Origin: CAJGBR01 sp045637425
GTDB lineage: Bacteria > Bacteroidota > Bacteroidia > Bacteroidales > Rikenellaceae
DNA: 64,000 nt
Direction: 5' to 3'
Assembly (NCBI GenBank): GCA_045637425.1
Contig: JAZTZL010000032.1
Coordinates: 114,879 to 178,878, forward strand
Under the pieces are notes generated by a model that saw only the letters and a list, made by a program, of their open reading frames with translations, had not been told where the DNA came from and made no database searches. Below are positions 36,753-45,657 of this stretch, in pieces. The position numbers and the translations under genes are program-made. Every line of letters begins with the position of its first letter. Within the stretch, counting starts at the first letter, position 1.

Positions 36753-38948
36753 CTATTTTAATTGCAGCGTCAGGTTCACGCTATTGCCACGTTTTACGCG
36801 ACTACCAGCAGTGGGAGATTGACTCACCACGCTACCCTTACCCGAGTGGCTGACTTTGAGCCCCATTCCCTCGAGCAGCGATACGGCATCTCTGAGTCCC
36901 ATACCCTTCACATTTGGCATTCGGCTCGAATCGACCTTTATCGACTCGACTGCGAGTGTATCTCCCTGCCACTCAAAACGATTGTATTCACCTTCAGTGC
37001 CATCGTAACGCTCAACACGGAACTGCTCAGACTTAGCAATGCGACGAATATCCTTTTGAGATACGCTACCCGATTTTATCTTCGGGTGGTCTTTGGCAGC
37101 CTCGCCACCTTCAGAGAGTTCTCTCTGCCACTCGTACTCCTTGCTCATTACGCGATCGGCAATATCCTTGAACACAGGTCCCGAGAGTGACCCGCCATAG
37201 AAACGGTATTTCGAACCCGACTTGTGAAATGTCTTTATAGAAACAATGCAACTATACTTTGGATTATCCGCCGGGAAGTAGCCCACAAGCGTAGCCAAAT
37301 AGTTACAACTTCCATCTGCATATTTATATGTACCTCGCACATCATCATACAACTGCGCAGTACCTGTCTTACCTGCAACGTCATAGTAATCGTTCTTCAA
37401 CAACTGAGCAGTACCATCGTTTACTACCCCCTCAAGACAAATCTTTGCGCTGTCAAGCGTAGCCTGCGAACAGATGCGATCGATGAGCACCCGCGGTTTA
37501 TAACTTTCAACCGTATTGCCATAACTGCGTAACTCGCTGACAATCATCGGAGCCATCATTTTACCATTGTTTGCTACGGTATTATAAAGCGCAAGCACTT
37601 GCATTGGTGTGATATAGACAAAATAACCAAATGCCACTTTATTCAGCGCAATCGGAGTCCACTTCTGATGCTTCGTATCATAGAGAGTCGTGTTGAGTGC
37701 GCCATCAATCTGCATCTCCAAATCGGTATCAATGCCAAGTTTGCGCAACTGGTCGATAAACCGCTGCGGATCTTTCGCATAATTATTCGTCACTGCCTTT
37801 GCAAAACCGATGTTCGATGACAATTCGAAGATACCTCTGAGCGACTGTACCCCATATCCGTGCGTGTCGGTCTCCTTGAATCCATTGACTATTGCCGTAC
37901 CCGACTTACCGGTATCCAACGTGTCAGAGAGTGTCATCTTCGCATCTTCCAACAACACCAACAATGACGCGAGTTTTATTGTAGATCCCGGCTCGAGACG
38001 TTGTCTGAGTGCGTGGTTGTAATCCTCTACAAGTTGGTCACCCTTTCTTGTGATATTAGCCATTGCCAAAATCTTACCCGTTGCGACCTCCATCAACACA
38101 GCCGTACCCCAGTCGGCCTGTTGCTCCATAATCTGACGACGCAGACTTGCATCTGCAACATCTTGAATGTCAATGTCTATCGTAGTAACAACATCTACGC
38201 CATTATCTGGTTCGATATTGCGTTCGTCGGGCTCGGGCACCTTGAACGATCCAGAAACCTTCCTCATCTTCGACAACCCATATTTGCCCGACAACTCTTC
38301 ATTGAAGGACATCTCCAAACCTGATCCCTTGCCGTAATTGTTTACGTTACCGATAGTCCTCAACGCCATCGAGCCGTGAGGACGAATGCGCTGTGTAGAC
38401 TGCACTACAATGAGCCCCGTACGACGACGACCGAGTTTCCAGAATGGGAAATTCATCATTCGGCTCATCTCTGGGTAGTTCACCTTGCGGGGCGGAATCA
38501 TTACATATCTCTTCTTTTGTGGGTTACTTCTGCAATCTCTCAGGAAACTTTCATACTGCGCAGCAGACCTGTCACCAAACATTTGCGACAGACTATCAGC
38601 CAATCCCTTGACATTTTTCTTGAACAGACTGTCTACAAAACCGTCAGAGGCGAAGTCCATTCTGAAATCATACATCGGCACCGATGTTGCCAATACACGC
38701 CCGTCCTCTGCCAGAATATTCCCACGCAGAGGCCATATCGTATCCCAAGTGTACACCATCTTATTGGCTGCAGCACGATACTTCCCCGACTCAGGACCAA
38801 ACTGAGTCCACAAGATGAATCCAACCACACCGGCTGAGATAATCAATGTAGCTTTGAATATTATGACCATCAGACTGAAACGTACTTCGGTCTGCTCCTT
38901 GGGCGTAAGTATCGCTGTGGTTTTCTGATGTTTCTTTTTAAGTTTCAT
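36753..38948 (-). CDS. ftsI: Class B penicillin-binding protein FtsI with C-terminal PASTA domain
   Basis: This 731-residue septal peptidoglycan transpeptidase has a single N-terminal membrane anchor (about 27-48), the dimerisation region (PLRGNILAEDGRVLATS), and the transpeptidase domain with active-site STIK (in GSTIKLASLLVLLE), SSN (ELSSNIGFAKA) and KTGTAQ. A PASTA domain ends the chain (MPNVKGMGLRDAVSLLEGMG onwards), as in Bacteroidetes SpoVD-like FtsI. It overlaps ftsL by 4 bases. The next dcw gene expected, murE, is absent; instead a convergent unrelated gene ends 53 bases away. Confidence 0.95.
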   Translation of the reverse strand: MKLKKKHQKTTAILTPKEQTEVRFSLMVIIFKATLIISAGVVGFILWTQFGPESGKYRAAANKMVYTWDTIWPLRGNILAEDGRVLATSVPMYDFRMDFASDGFVDSLFKKNVKGLADSLSQMFGDRSAAQYESFLRDCRSNPQKKRYVMIPPRKVNYPEMSRMMNFPFWKLGRRRTGLIVVQSTQRIRPHGSMALRTIGNVNNYGKGSGLEMSFNEELSGKYGLSKMRKVSGSFKVPEPDERNIEPDNGVDVVTTIDIDIQDVADASLRRQIMEQQADWGTAVLMEVATGKILAMANITRKGDQLVEDYNHALRQRLEPGSTIKLASLLVLLEDAKMTLSDTLDTGKSGTAIVNGFKETDTHGYGVQSLRGIFELSSNIGFAKAVTNNYAKDPQRFIDQLRKLGIDTDLEMQIDGALNTTLYDTKHQKWTPIALNKVAFGYFVYITPMQVLALYNTVANNGKMMAPMIVSELRSYGNTVESYKPRVLIDRICSQATLDSAKICLEGVVNDGTAQLLKNDYYDVAGKTGTAQLYDDVRGTYKYADGSCNYLATLVGYFPADNPKYSCIVSIKTFHKSGSKYRFYGGSLSGPVFKDIADRVMSKEYEWQRELSEGGEAAKDHPKIKSGSVSQKDIRRIAKSEQFRVERYDGTEGEYNRFEWQGDTLAVESIKVDSSRMPNVKGMGLRDAVSLLEGMGLKVSHSGKGSVVSQSPTAGSRVKRGNSVNLTLQLK

Positions 38949-39463
38949 TTTTTGACAATCTTAGGGGGGACTACAGATTCTTCCAATTCTATACCGCGCT
39001 CCTGACACCTTTTCAGTATTGAACTGCGGCGCATCTCCTGCATCTTTATCGCATTTATCGCACGCGATTTCGAACGCAACTCTTTGACCTGCTCGGTCAG
39101 CTGACTATGCTTACGATGCTGTGCATTGATAGCAAACCCATTGACTATGTACAATATAGCCAACACCGTTACAAACACTATATAAGGCATCATCTTTTTT
39201 GTGTGCGGACCTACGATGTAACTGCCCAAAAAAATCGTAAATAATGAACGACTCTTTCGAGCAACATTCTCCTGCTCCTCGCCCGACTCTGATTCGTCCG
39301 ACTCATCATCAGGCGAATCGATATCCTCAGATTCATCTAATTCATACTCATCATCAGGCTCGACACTCGGTTGCGGCTCAGCCTTGCGACTGAACTCTGC
39401 CTCCTCATCACGATAATTTCCGCCGACAATCTCGATTTCTATATCCTCATATCTGTCTTTCAT
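38945..39463 (-). CDS. ftsL: FtsL-like division protein with acidic N-terminal extension
   Basis: This 172-residue bitopic protein has a long acidic cytoplasmic part (about 1-75; many Asp/Glu/Ser, for example SPDDESDESESGEEQE), one membrane helix (MPYIVFVTVLAILYIVNGF), then a periplasmic coiled coil (HSQLTEQVKELRSKSRAINAIKMQEMRRSS). Position between rsmH and ftsI identifies it as the FtsL-like septal protein of Bacteroidetes. I use the ATG at 39461-39463, 5 bases after rsmH; an upstream ATG at 39487 would overlap rsmH by about 19 bases. The acidic extension is much longer than in E. coli FtsL. Confidence 0.85.
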   Translation of the reverse strand: MKDRYEDIEIEIVGGNYRDEEAEFSRKAEPQPSVEPDDEYELDESEDIDSPDDESDESESGEEQENVARKSRSLFTIFLGSYIVGPHTKKMMPYIVFVTVLAILYIVNGFAINAQHRKHSQLTEQVKELRSKSRAINAIKMQEMRRSSILKRCQERGIELEESVVPPKIVKK

Positions 39464-39468
39464 AGCTG

Positions 39469-40374
39469 CTAAAGTTTGATTGCGCAACGCAACTTGGCAC
39501 TACGAGAACGTGTATTCTGCTCCTGTTCGGCCGCATCTGGCACAATGGGTTTGTTGTTGAACACCTCGAGCGGAGCCTCAACCCGTCCATAAAAATCCTT
39601 CACAGGCGTACCATCAAAGTTACCCGCACGCATAAAATTCTTTACCAAACGGTCCTCGAGCGAGTGGTAGGTTATTATCACGAGCCGGCCTCCGGGACGC
39701 AATATGCGCGTAGCCTGCTCGAGCATCATCTTCAACGCCTCGAGTTCGCCATTGACCTCTATGCGGATTGCCTGAAACACCTGCGCCAAAAATTTATTAC
39801 GATCACCCCCACGCGGAATACAAGGCTCAACTGTTTCTAGCAGGTCATTGATAGTCTGCAATGTAGCAGTATCTCGACGTTTAATGATTGCACGGGCTAC
39901 TCGACCCGCCTCTTTTAGTTCGCCATATTGTCGCATTATACTGATCAGCGACTCCTCATCATATTGATTCAGCAGTTCGCGAGCCGAAAACTTCGCCTGC
40001 TGGTTCATACGCATATCCAGCGGCGCATCAAATCGATATGAAAAACCTCGCGCAGCATCATCAAAATGGTGCGAAGAAACACCCAAGTCAGCCAACACTG
40101 CATCAACCGACTCGACCCCCTCTGCCCGCAAACAACCGCGCATAAATCGGAAATTATTGCGAATAAATGTGAAGCGATTGTCCTGTGGCAGGTTAGCCAA
40201 TGTATCTGCATCTCTATCAAACGAATAGAGGCGCGAATCGGGACCCATTCGTTTCAAAATCTCACGAGTATGCCCACCCCCGCCAAAGGTCAAATCGACA
40301 TAGACTCCACCATTGGCGAGCTGCATCAACTCGCAACTCTGATTAAGCAAAACCGGGATATGATATGTTTCCAT
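39469..40374 (-). CDS. rsmH: 16S rRNA (cytosine1402-N4)-methyltransferase
   Basis: This 301-residue SAM-dependent methyltransferase modifies C1402 of 16S rRNA. Motifs: YHIPVLLNQSCELM, SAM-binding VDLTFGGGGHTREIL, ADLGVSSHHFDDAARGFSYR, PLDMRMN, FLAQVFQAIRIEVNGEL, GGRLVIITYHSLEDRLVKNF, and the RSRSAKLR end. It opens the local dcw cluster but has no mraZ before it. A -7/-33 pair places the transcription start at or within 2 bases of its ATG, so the message may be leaderless. Confidence 0.96.
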   Translation of the reverse strand: METYHIPVLLNQSCELMQLANGGVYVDLTFGGGGHTREILKRMGPDSRLYSFDRDADTLANLPQDNRFTFIRNNFRFMRGCLRAEGVESVDAVLADLGVSSHHFDDAARGFSYRFDAPLDMRMNQQAKFSARELLNQYDEESLISIMRQYGELKEAGRVARAIIKRRDTATLQTINDLLETVEPCIPRGGDRNKFLAQVFQAIRIEVNGELEALKMMLEQATRILRPGGRLVIITYHSLEDRLVKNFMRAGNFDGTPVKDFYGRVEAPLEVFNNKPIVPDAAEQEQNTRSRSAKLRCAIKL

Positions 40375-40379
40375 AGTTG

Positions 40380-40411
40380 CAAAGGTAAATATTTTTCGTC
40401 AAATTCCCCAA
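40380..40411 (-). promoter_or_regulatory. Promoter of rsmH-ftsL-ftsI, almost touching the start codon
   Basis: On the minus strand TACCTTTG (plus CAAAGGTA, 40380-40387) is preceded by TTG (plus CAA, 40409-40411) at 21 bases. Only 5 bases separate the box from the rsmH ATG. The -33 part lies within the end of the upstream gene. Confidence 0.6.
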
Positions 40412-41469
40412 TCGAAAATATTGTTCAGGATATCTCCGATTTCTCCAAACCGACGCGTAGTGTCGAGCAACCCCTGTTCCATATGCTCGGGAGGAAGTAT
40501 CACTCCAGATAAATCCTTATTCTCAACAAGATATAATGCGCCCAAATTGTGCAGCGCCATTGTCGCATCAATGAACTTGAGGTGAGTCGGCTCCTCAAGC
40601 ATAAAGTTCAGCGCAGCCTTCTTGTTGAGTACCATATCTGCAGGTATTGCCTCGCCGAACTCATCTTCCACACCCATATTCGCCAACAAACACTTTTTGT
40701 CATTGAAAAATTGCTTATCGACGTACTGCTCAACGACAGAACATTTACCCGTAGCCGTAACCACTGCGTCGGACTCGCTCAAGACCTCAACCACCCGCTG
40801 TGCATCACGATAATCGACCACCTGATGACACAACGCACGATACTTAAGCGAAAGAGTCGCAGGGTCGGTAACCACATTTATGCGGGCTCCGAGTCTGTGA
40901 GCCTGAAGAATGATTCCGCACCCAACCTTTCCGCTACCGAAAATGGTGAGCCGCACTCCCGACCAACTATCGTAGCCCAACTCAGCCATCGCTCGGAAAT
41001 AGCCATCGCCCGTTCCCAAGATAGTCTCGATGCGTTTGATTACACCACTATCTGCCATAAACACCGTCGCACCCCGCTGTTCGTATTTTGGGACACCACT
41101 GCGAGTCAGTTCAACATACCCATAGCGAGTCTGCCTATCTGCGAAAATTGCACCGCAGTCCATCACCACATCGTACACTCCGCCACACTCATTCGGCGCG
41201 ACTACCGCCACACCGTTGGACTGCAAAAACTCAACGACAGACTCATCGCGCGAAATGCACTCCGAAATACCAACTTCAAGTTCGGCTCCGCCAGCAAGCA
41301 GCGCTGCGTACTTGAGTAGCGTATTCCTAAACACTGGCGTCGAATCTAATATCCTCAATCCCGCCAACGGACGAGTCTTGCTCCACTGTCTTATCTGCTC
41401 GTGTAGCGTAGGATATTGTGTCGCTGTGTAGTATTCTGAAACATATTTCAGCAAATCTTCAGGTCGCAT
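40399..41469 (-). CDS. Diverged S-adenosylhomocysteine hydrolase-like NAD-binding protein
   Basis: This 356-residue protein resembles the adenosylhomocysteinase fold but is shorter than true enzymes (about 430-480 residues). The NAD-binding Rossmann stretch reads TIFGSGKVGCGIILQAHRLG, where the family has a G.G.VG.G motif. The region VVMDCGA corresponds to the substrate-binding MILDDGG. I do not find the family's NIGHFD or AMGHP histidine motifs; the chain has NMGVEDEFGE and TMALHNLGALYL instead. Activity on SAH is therefore doubtful; it may be a paralogue with another substrate. It starts at ATG 41467-41469 (a GTG two codons earlier is possible) and lies just before rsmH. Confidence 0.7.
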   Translation of the reverse strand: MRPEDLLKYVSEYYTATQYPTLHEQIRQWSKTRPLAGLRILDSTPVFRNTLLKYAALLAGGAELEVGISECISRDESVVEFLQSNGVAVVAPNECGGVYDVVMDCGAIFADRQTRYGYVELTRSGVPKYEQRGATVFMADSGVIKRIETILGTGDGYFRAMAELGYDSWSGVRLTIFGSGKVGCGIILQAHRLGARINVVTDPATLSLKYRALCHQVVDYRDAQRVVEVLSESDAVVTATGKCSVVEQYVDKQFFNDKKCLLANMGVEDEFGEAIPADMVLNKKAALNFMLEEPTHLKFIDATMALHNLGALYLVENKDLSGVILPPEHMEQGLLDTTRRFGEIGDILNNIFDWGI

Positions 41470-41639
41470 ATTCACTATTTTTGAATCGTAAAGATAATAC
41501 TTTTTATTTGAACGCAGAAAACCCTTTTATTTTTTTATTTTTATAAAATATTAATTATCAAGATAATAATAAAATTACTATAACCTTATAAATTTTTAAT
41601 ATCGTAATAGATAGTGCTCATTATCAAATTTTTTAGTAA

Positions 41640-41660
41640 CTTGCACCCAAATTGTGCAAG
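41640..41660 (+). promoter_or_regulatory. Hairpin at the 5' end of the M16 peptidase message
   Basis: CTTGCAC (41640-41646) pairs with GTGCAAG (41654-41660) around a 7-base loop. It overlaps a TAACTTG sequence resembling a -7 box and lies 36 bases before the start codon. Confidence 0.45.
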
Positions 41661-41696
41661 CAAAAACAACTTAAAAAACTTAATTAATATCATCGT

Positions 41697-44501
41697 ATGA
41701 AAATGAAATTTTACGGAGTGTTGATGCTCGTGATGGGACTCGCACTCAACTTGTCTGCTCAAATCAACCTGAGCGACAAACTTCAGATGGATCCTCAAAT
41801 TCGTATGGGTAAACTGAAGAACGGAATGTCTTACTACATTCGCCACAATCAAGAACCTAAACAACGTGCAGAGTTCTACATTATGCAGAACGTAGGTGCG
41901 TTGCTCGAAAACGACGACCAAGATGGTCTTGCTCACTTCCTGGAACATATGTGTTTCAACGGAACACAAAGCTTCCCTGGCAACGGCATCATCAAAACCC
42001 TCGAAAGACACGGTGTGGAATTTGGCCGTAACATCAACGCTTACACAGCTCAAGATGAAACAGTTTACAACTTGAGCGATATTCCTGTAGACAAAGACCC
42101 GAAACTTATCGATACCTGCTTGATGGTGTTGAGAGATTGGTCACACTACTTGGAACTCAACGAAAAAGAAATCGACTCAGAACGTGGTGTCATCAGCGAA
42201 GAATGGCGTACTCGCAACTCTGCAAGCTCACGCGTTAGAAACCAAATCTGGGGAACTTTGTTCGAAGGCTCAATCCGCGCTAACCGCGACGTTATCGGTA
42301 AACTTGACGTTATCCAAAACTTCAAATACCAAACTTTGCGCGACTTCTACCACGACTGGTACCGCACTGACCTGCAAGCTATCGTAGTAGTTGGTGATAT
42401 CAACGTAGACGAAATCGAAGCTAAAATCAAGGCTATCTTCTCAGATATTCCTGCAGTTGAAAACCCGAAAGTTCGTCCGTTCTTCGAAATCCCGGCTCGT
42501 AAAGACATCGGTTATGTTTGCGCTACTGACAAAGAGTTGACATCTTCTTCTGTAACAATGTACTCTATCGTTCGCGATCAAGACTCTAAAGATGTTGCAA
42601 GCCTGAAAGAAAACTTCATCAACTCGATGTACAACTCGATGTTGAACTCTCGTATCTCTGAAAAAATCACTAAAGGCGACAAGAACCTCCTCAAAGGTGG
42701 TGCTGGTATGCAAGGTTTGGTTCGCGGCTACAGAAGCTTCGTAGTTCAAGCTGCTTGCAGACCTAACTGCGGTGCTGCTGCATTCGAAAGCGTGTACGAA
42801 GAAGTTGAACGTGCTAAACGTTTCGGTTTCAACCAATCAGAACTCGACCGTTTGAAAAAGAACTACATCACAAGCCTCGAAAACAGCTACAAACAAAAAG
42901 ACAAAATCCACAACCGTACATTCGTAAACGAAATCAAAGACGTATTTATGAATGACGGTATCTCGATGAACATCGAATACTACAACCCGTTGGCTAAGGC
43001 TTTGATTGAATCAATCACTGTAAACGACGTTAACGAATACGCTAAGAAGATTTTCACTAAAGAAAATATGGTCTTGATTGCACAAGGTCCTGCTGAAGGT
43101 GTTAAACACCCGACTAAAGAAGAACTCTTGGCTACAATCGAAAAAGTTGAAAAATCTGAACTCACTCCGTTTAAAGACGAAGCAGCAGGCAACGACTTGC
43201 TCTCTGACGAATTGAAAGGTTCAAAAGTAGTTAAAGTTGAAAAATTGCCGTTGCTGAATGCAGAAAAATGGACTCTCGAAAACGGCACTAAAGTTTACTA
43301 TGCAAAAGCTGATTTCAACAAAGACAACATCTCACTGAGCTCATCAAGCTATGGTGGTACATCTACATACGATGTTGACAAACTCGTTGCTGCAGGTCTG
43401 ACTGACCAAGTTATGCCGGCATTCGGTTTGGGCGAATTTGACGCTATCTCTCTGAGAAAAGCATTGGCTGGCAAACAAGTTGGCGTTGGTGTTTCTATCA
43501 GCAGCTACAGCGAAGCTATCTCTGGTGCTTCAACTAAGGCTGACTTCGAAACTATGTTGCAACTCGTTTATATGCAGTTCGTTAAACCTCGTTTCGATGC
43601 TCAACAATTTGCTCTGATTATGGACCGTTCAGCTCTCCAACTCGAAGCTGCACAAGGCCAACCTAACAAGATTATCAACGACTCTGTAGCTCTGATTTCG
43701 AACAACTACCACCCACGCGTATTCATCACTACACCTGAAATGTTGCGCGCAGTGAAGATTGAAGACGTTGAAGAAATCTACCGCGATCGTTTCCAAGATG
43801 CAGGTAGCTTTAACTTCTTCTTGGTTGGTGATATCGAAGCTGACGAAGCTAAACCGTTGATTGAAAAATATATCGGTTCATTGCCTAACGTTGAACGCAA
43901 AGAATCTTGGGTTGACCACAAAATCAGACCTGCGAAGGGAACAACAACTCGCGATATCGACATCAAGTTCACTACTCCGAAAGCTATCGTAAGCGTTGCA
44001 TTCCACAAAGAAATGAAGGCTGAACCTGCTAACATTTTGAAAGCTAATATCCTCAGAGGTATCCTCGACTTGAGATATACAACAAATATCCGCGAAAAAG
44101 AGGGTGGTACTTATGGCGTATCAGTTCGCAACGGTTTCTCAAGAATCCCTGTTCAAAAGGCTACTATGGCTATGCAGTTCGAATGTGACCCGGCTAAAGC
44201 TGAACACTTGAAATCTTTGATCTACAAGGAAATCGAAGAAATCAAAGCTAACGGTGTTACTGAAGACGAAGTTCAAAATATCGTTAAGAACCTCCTCAAG
44301 AACCGCGAACAAGGCGTGAAGTCTAACAAGTACGTTATCTCTGCTTTGACAAGCTACGTTCAAACAGGTGTTAATGACACAGACCCGAAAAACTTCGAAG
44401 AAATCTTGAACAAGTTGACTCCGAAAGATATCCAGAAGTTTGCTAAGTCTATGTTCAACAAGAAGACTGACATCGTGGATATGATGTTCCGCACTAAATA
44501 A
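41697..44501 (+). CDS. M16 family zinc metallopeptidase, exported
   Basis: This 934-residue pitrilysin-type peptidase has two M16 halves. The signal peptide runs to about LNLSAQ (22). The inverted zinc motif HFLEH (H80, E83, H84) is followed by the downstream Glu region (ERGVISEEWRTRNS). The second half (from about 510) lacks the zinc motif, as expected for the inactive clamshell lobe. Periplasmic M16 peptidases of Bacteroidetes degrade short peptides. Codons are strongly biased (mainly GAA, AAC, GAC, CGT/CGC), suggesting high expression. Monocistronic, with a bidirectional terminator. Confidence 0.93.
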   Translation: MKMKFYGVLMLVMGLALNLSAQINLSDKLQMDPQIRMGKLKNGMSYYIRHNQEPKQRAEFYIMQNVGALLENDDQDGLAHFLEHMCFNGTQSFPGNGIIKTLERHGVEFGRNINAYTAQDETVYNLSDIPVDKDPKLIDTCLMVLRDWSHYLELNEKEIDSERGVISEEWRTRNSASSRVRNQIWGTLFEGSIRANRDVIGKLDVIQNFKYQTLRDFYHDWYRTDLQAIVVVGDINVDEIEAKIKAIFSDIPAVENPKVRPFFEIPARKDIGYVCATDKELTSSSVTMYSIVRDQDSKDVASLKENFINSMYNSMLNSRISEKITKGDKNLLKGGAGMQGLVRGYRSFVVQAACRPNCGAAAFESVYEEVERAKRFGFNQSELDRLKKNYITSLENSYKQKDKIHNRTFVNEIKDVFMNDGISMNIEYYNPLAKALIESITVNDVNEYAKKIFTKENMVLIAQGPAEGVKHPTKEELLATIEKVEKSELTPFKDEAAGNDLLSDELKGSKVVKVEKLPLLNAEKWTLENGTKVYYAKADFNKDNISLSSSSYGGTSTYDVDKLVAAGLTDQVMPAFGLGEFDAISLRKALAGKQVGVGVSISSYSEAISGASTKADFETMLQLVYMQFVKPRFDAQQFALIMDRSALQLEAAQGQPNKIINDSVALISNNYHPRVFITTPEMLRAVKIEDVEEIYRDRFQDAGSFNFFLVGDIEADEAKPLIEKYIGSLPNVERKESWVDHKIRPAKGTTTRDIDIKFTTPKAIVSVAFHKEMKAEPANILKANILRGILDLRYTTNIREKEGGTYGVSVRNGFSRIPVQKATMAMQFECDPAKAEHLKSLIYKEIEEIKANGVTEDEVQNIVKNLLKNREQGVKSNKYVISALTSYVQTGVNDTDPKNFEEILNKLTPKDIQKFAKSMFNKKTDIVDMMFRTK

Positions 44502-44520
44502 CATTTAGTAACAGCAGATA

Positions 44521-44557
44521 AAAAAACCTCGCACCTGTATGGTGCGAGTTTTTTTTG
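44521..44557. terminator. Bidirectional terminator between M16 and paralogue B
   Basis: CTCGCACC/GGTGCGAG with a 5-base loop; A6 lies upstream and T8 downstream, so it serves both convergent genes. Confidence 0.9.
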
Positions 44558-44581
44558 TTTGTCTTTCTTCCTAACAAAAAA

Positions 44582-45277
44582 CTATTTCTTATTATTTTTG
44601 TCTTTTTCTTTCATAAGACTGAGAATAAATGTTTCGACTTCCGCATCACTCATTTTACTCATCTTATTGATAAACTCCTCAGACTCCTCTTTTGTCATAT
44701 CCAAGATAATATCCGCCATAAATGCCTCCATCGGATCTTTAATTCTATTTGTAAGCTTATCCTTGTATACATCAAGTTGATACTTACTCATATTGTCCAC
44801 TTTGGCTTTAACGGCGTCATACTCTTCAGGCTCTGCCACTATGACAACAAAACGGAAATAGAATCCTGTCTCTCTGCCCGATCTGTACGTGTAGCTATAT
44901 TTATATTCCTTTGTCTTTTCCGGCTTGACAGTTACCATAAATACACCATTGCGTATATCTTCAGGCGTAGACTGACCAACTCCCTGCACAACAAAATTGA
45001 GATATTGTTTGGGATCGAATACCCACTTAACGCGAGTCGAATCGCCTCGCTTTATGACTATATGCTCTTGCATATATTTGAGTTTCACAGGGTTGCCCTG
45101 CTCGTCTACGGCAGCCAGATTCGCAAACTCTAAGGCTCGAGCTTTATCTGCGTCGGAGAGTGTTTGTTCGGTTTTAGTTTTGTCTAGATTGACTGCACCC
45201 TCGTTGGTTTGCGAAGATGCGATTGACGTAACTCCGCATAAAAGGAGTGTCGTCAGTAACATTGTTTTTACTTTCAT
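44582..45277 (-). CDS. Secreted Ig-like protein, paralogue B
   Basis: This 231-residue exported protein has a signal peptide ending about SIASS (22). The family core is at about 73-152: KRGDSTR at 76-82, FDP, a central strand (NFVVQGV), NGVFMVTVKPEKTKEY, and the closing AEPEEYD. The C-terminal 80 residues are charged and helical and predicted soluble (MTKEESEEFINKMSKMSDAEVE..). The core aligns without gaps to paralogues A and C between the GDSTR and KPEK motifs. Function unknown. It is convergent with the M16 gene; the start is followed immediately by an M-K-V-K stretch with no strong Shine-Dalgarno. Confidence 0.75.
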   Translation of the reverse strand: MKVKTMLLTTLLLCGVTSIASSQTNEGAVNLDKTKTEQTLSDADKARALEFANLAAVDEQGNPVKLKYMQEHIVIKRGDSTRVKWVFDPKQYLNFVVQGVGQSTPEDIRNGVFMVTVKPEKTKEYKYSYTYRSGRETGFYFRFVVIVAEPEEYDAVKAKVDNMSKYQLDVYKDKLTNRIKDPMEAFMADIILDMTKEESEEFINKMSKMSDAEVETFILSLMKEKDKNNKK

Positions 45278-45352
45278 AGAGTTTTAGTGTTAAAATTTAG
45301 TATTGCGAAAATATAAATTAAAATCTATAATTCCAAATAAATTAAAACGAAA

Positions 45353-45382
45353 ACTCCCACCTGAGCCGAGTCAAGTGGGAGT
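45353..45382 (-). terminator. Terminator after the ferredoxin gene
   Basis: ACTCCCAC/GTGGGAGT is an 8-bp stem with extra TGA/TCA pairing inside; TTTTCG follows on the minus strand. Confidence 0.7.
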
Positions 45383-45409
45383 CTCTTAGGACATTTCCAA
45401 GAAAGATCC

Positions 45410-45583
45410 TTATTCCGGGTGGATTGCTTCAACAGGGCAAACGCCAGCGCAAGTACCACATTCAGTACACATACTAGCATCGATTACAGAGAATCCATCA
45501 CCTTCACTGATTGCGCCCACCGGGCATTCGGGAATACAAGCACCACAAGCGATGCAAGTATCTTCAGAAATTTTGTAAGCCAT
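45410..45583 (-). CDS. 2[4Fe-4S] ferredoxin
   Basis: This is a 57-residue clostridial-type ferredoxin. Translating the minus strand from the ATG at 45581-45583 gives MAYKISEDTCIACGAC, then PECPVGAI, and a second half with CTECGTCAGVCPVEAIHPE. Two CxxCxxCxxxCP motifs bind two low-potential [4Fe-4S] clusters. It is a likely electron carrier for the bifurcating hydrogenase of this genome and for pyruvate:ferredoxin oxidoreductase; that link is inference, as the genes are 25 kb apart. It has its own promoter and terminator, so it is monocistronic. Confidence 0.95.
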   Translation of the reverse strand: MAYKISEDTCIACGACIPECPVGAISEGDGFSVIDASMCTECGTCAGVCPVEAIHPE

Positions 45584-45615
45584 AGTTTTAAAAGAGTTAA
45601 ATTGAATTTTCGTCG

Positions 45616-45647
45616 CAAATGTAGCGAATAATTTTTAATTGCACCAA
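45616..45647 (-). promoter_or_regulatory. Promoter of the ferredoxin gene
   Basis: On the minus strand TACATTTG (plus CAAATGTA, 45616-45623) is preceded by TTG (plus CAA, 45645-45647) at 21 bases. The start codon is 33 bases downstream. Confidence 0.65.
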
Positions 45648-45657
45648 TTTTTTTGAA

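Noticed and set aside
44555..45133. Plus-strand frame of 192 codons over paralogue B
   Set aside because: It begins in the terminator and runs antisense to a gene with a signal peptide and known paralogues.
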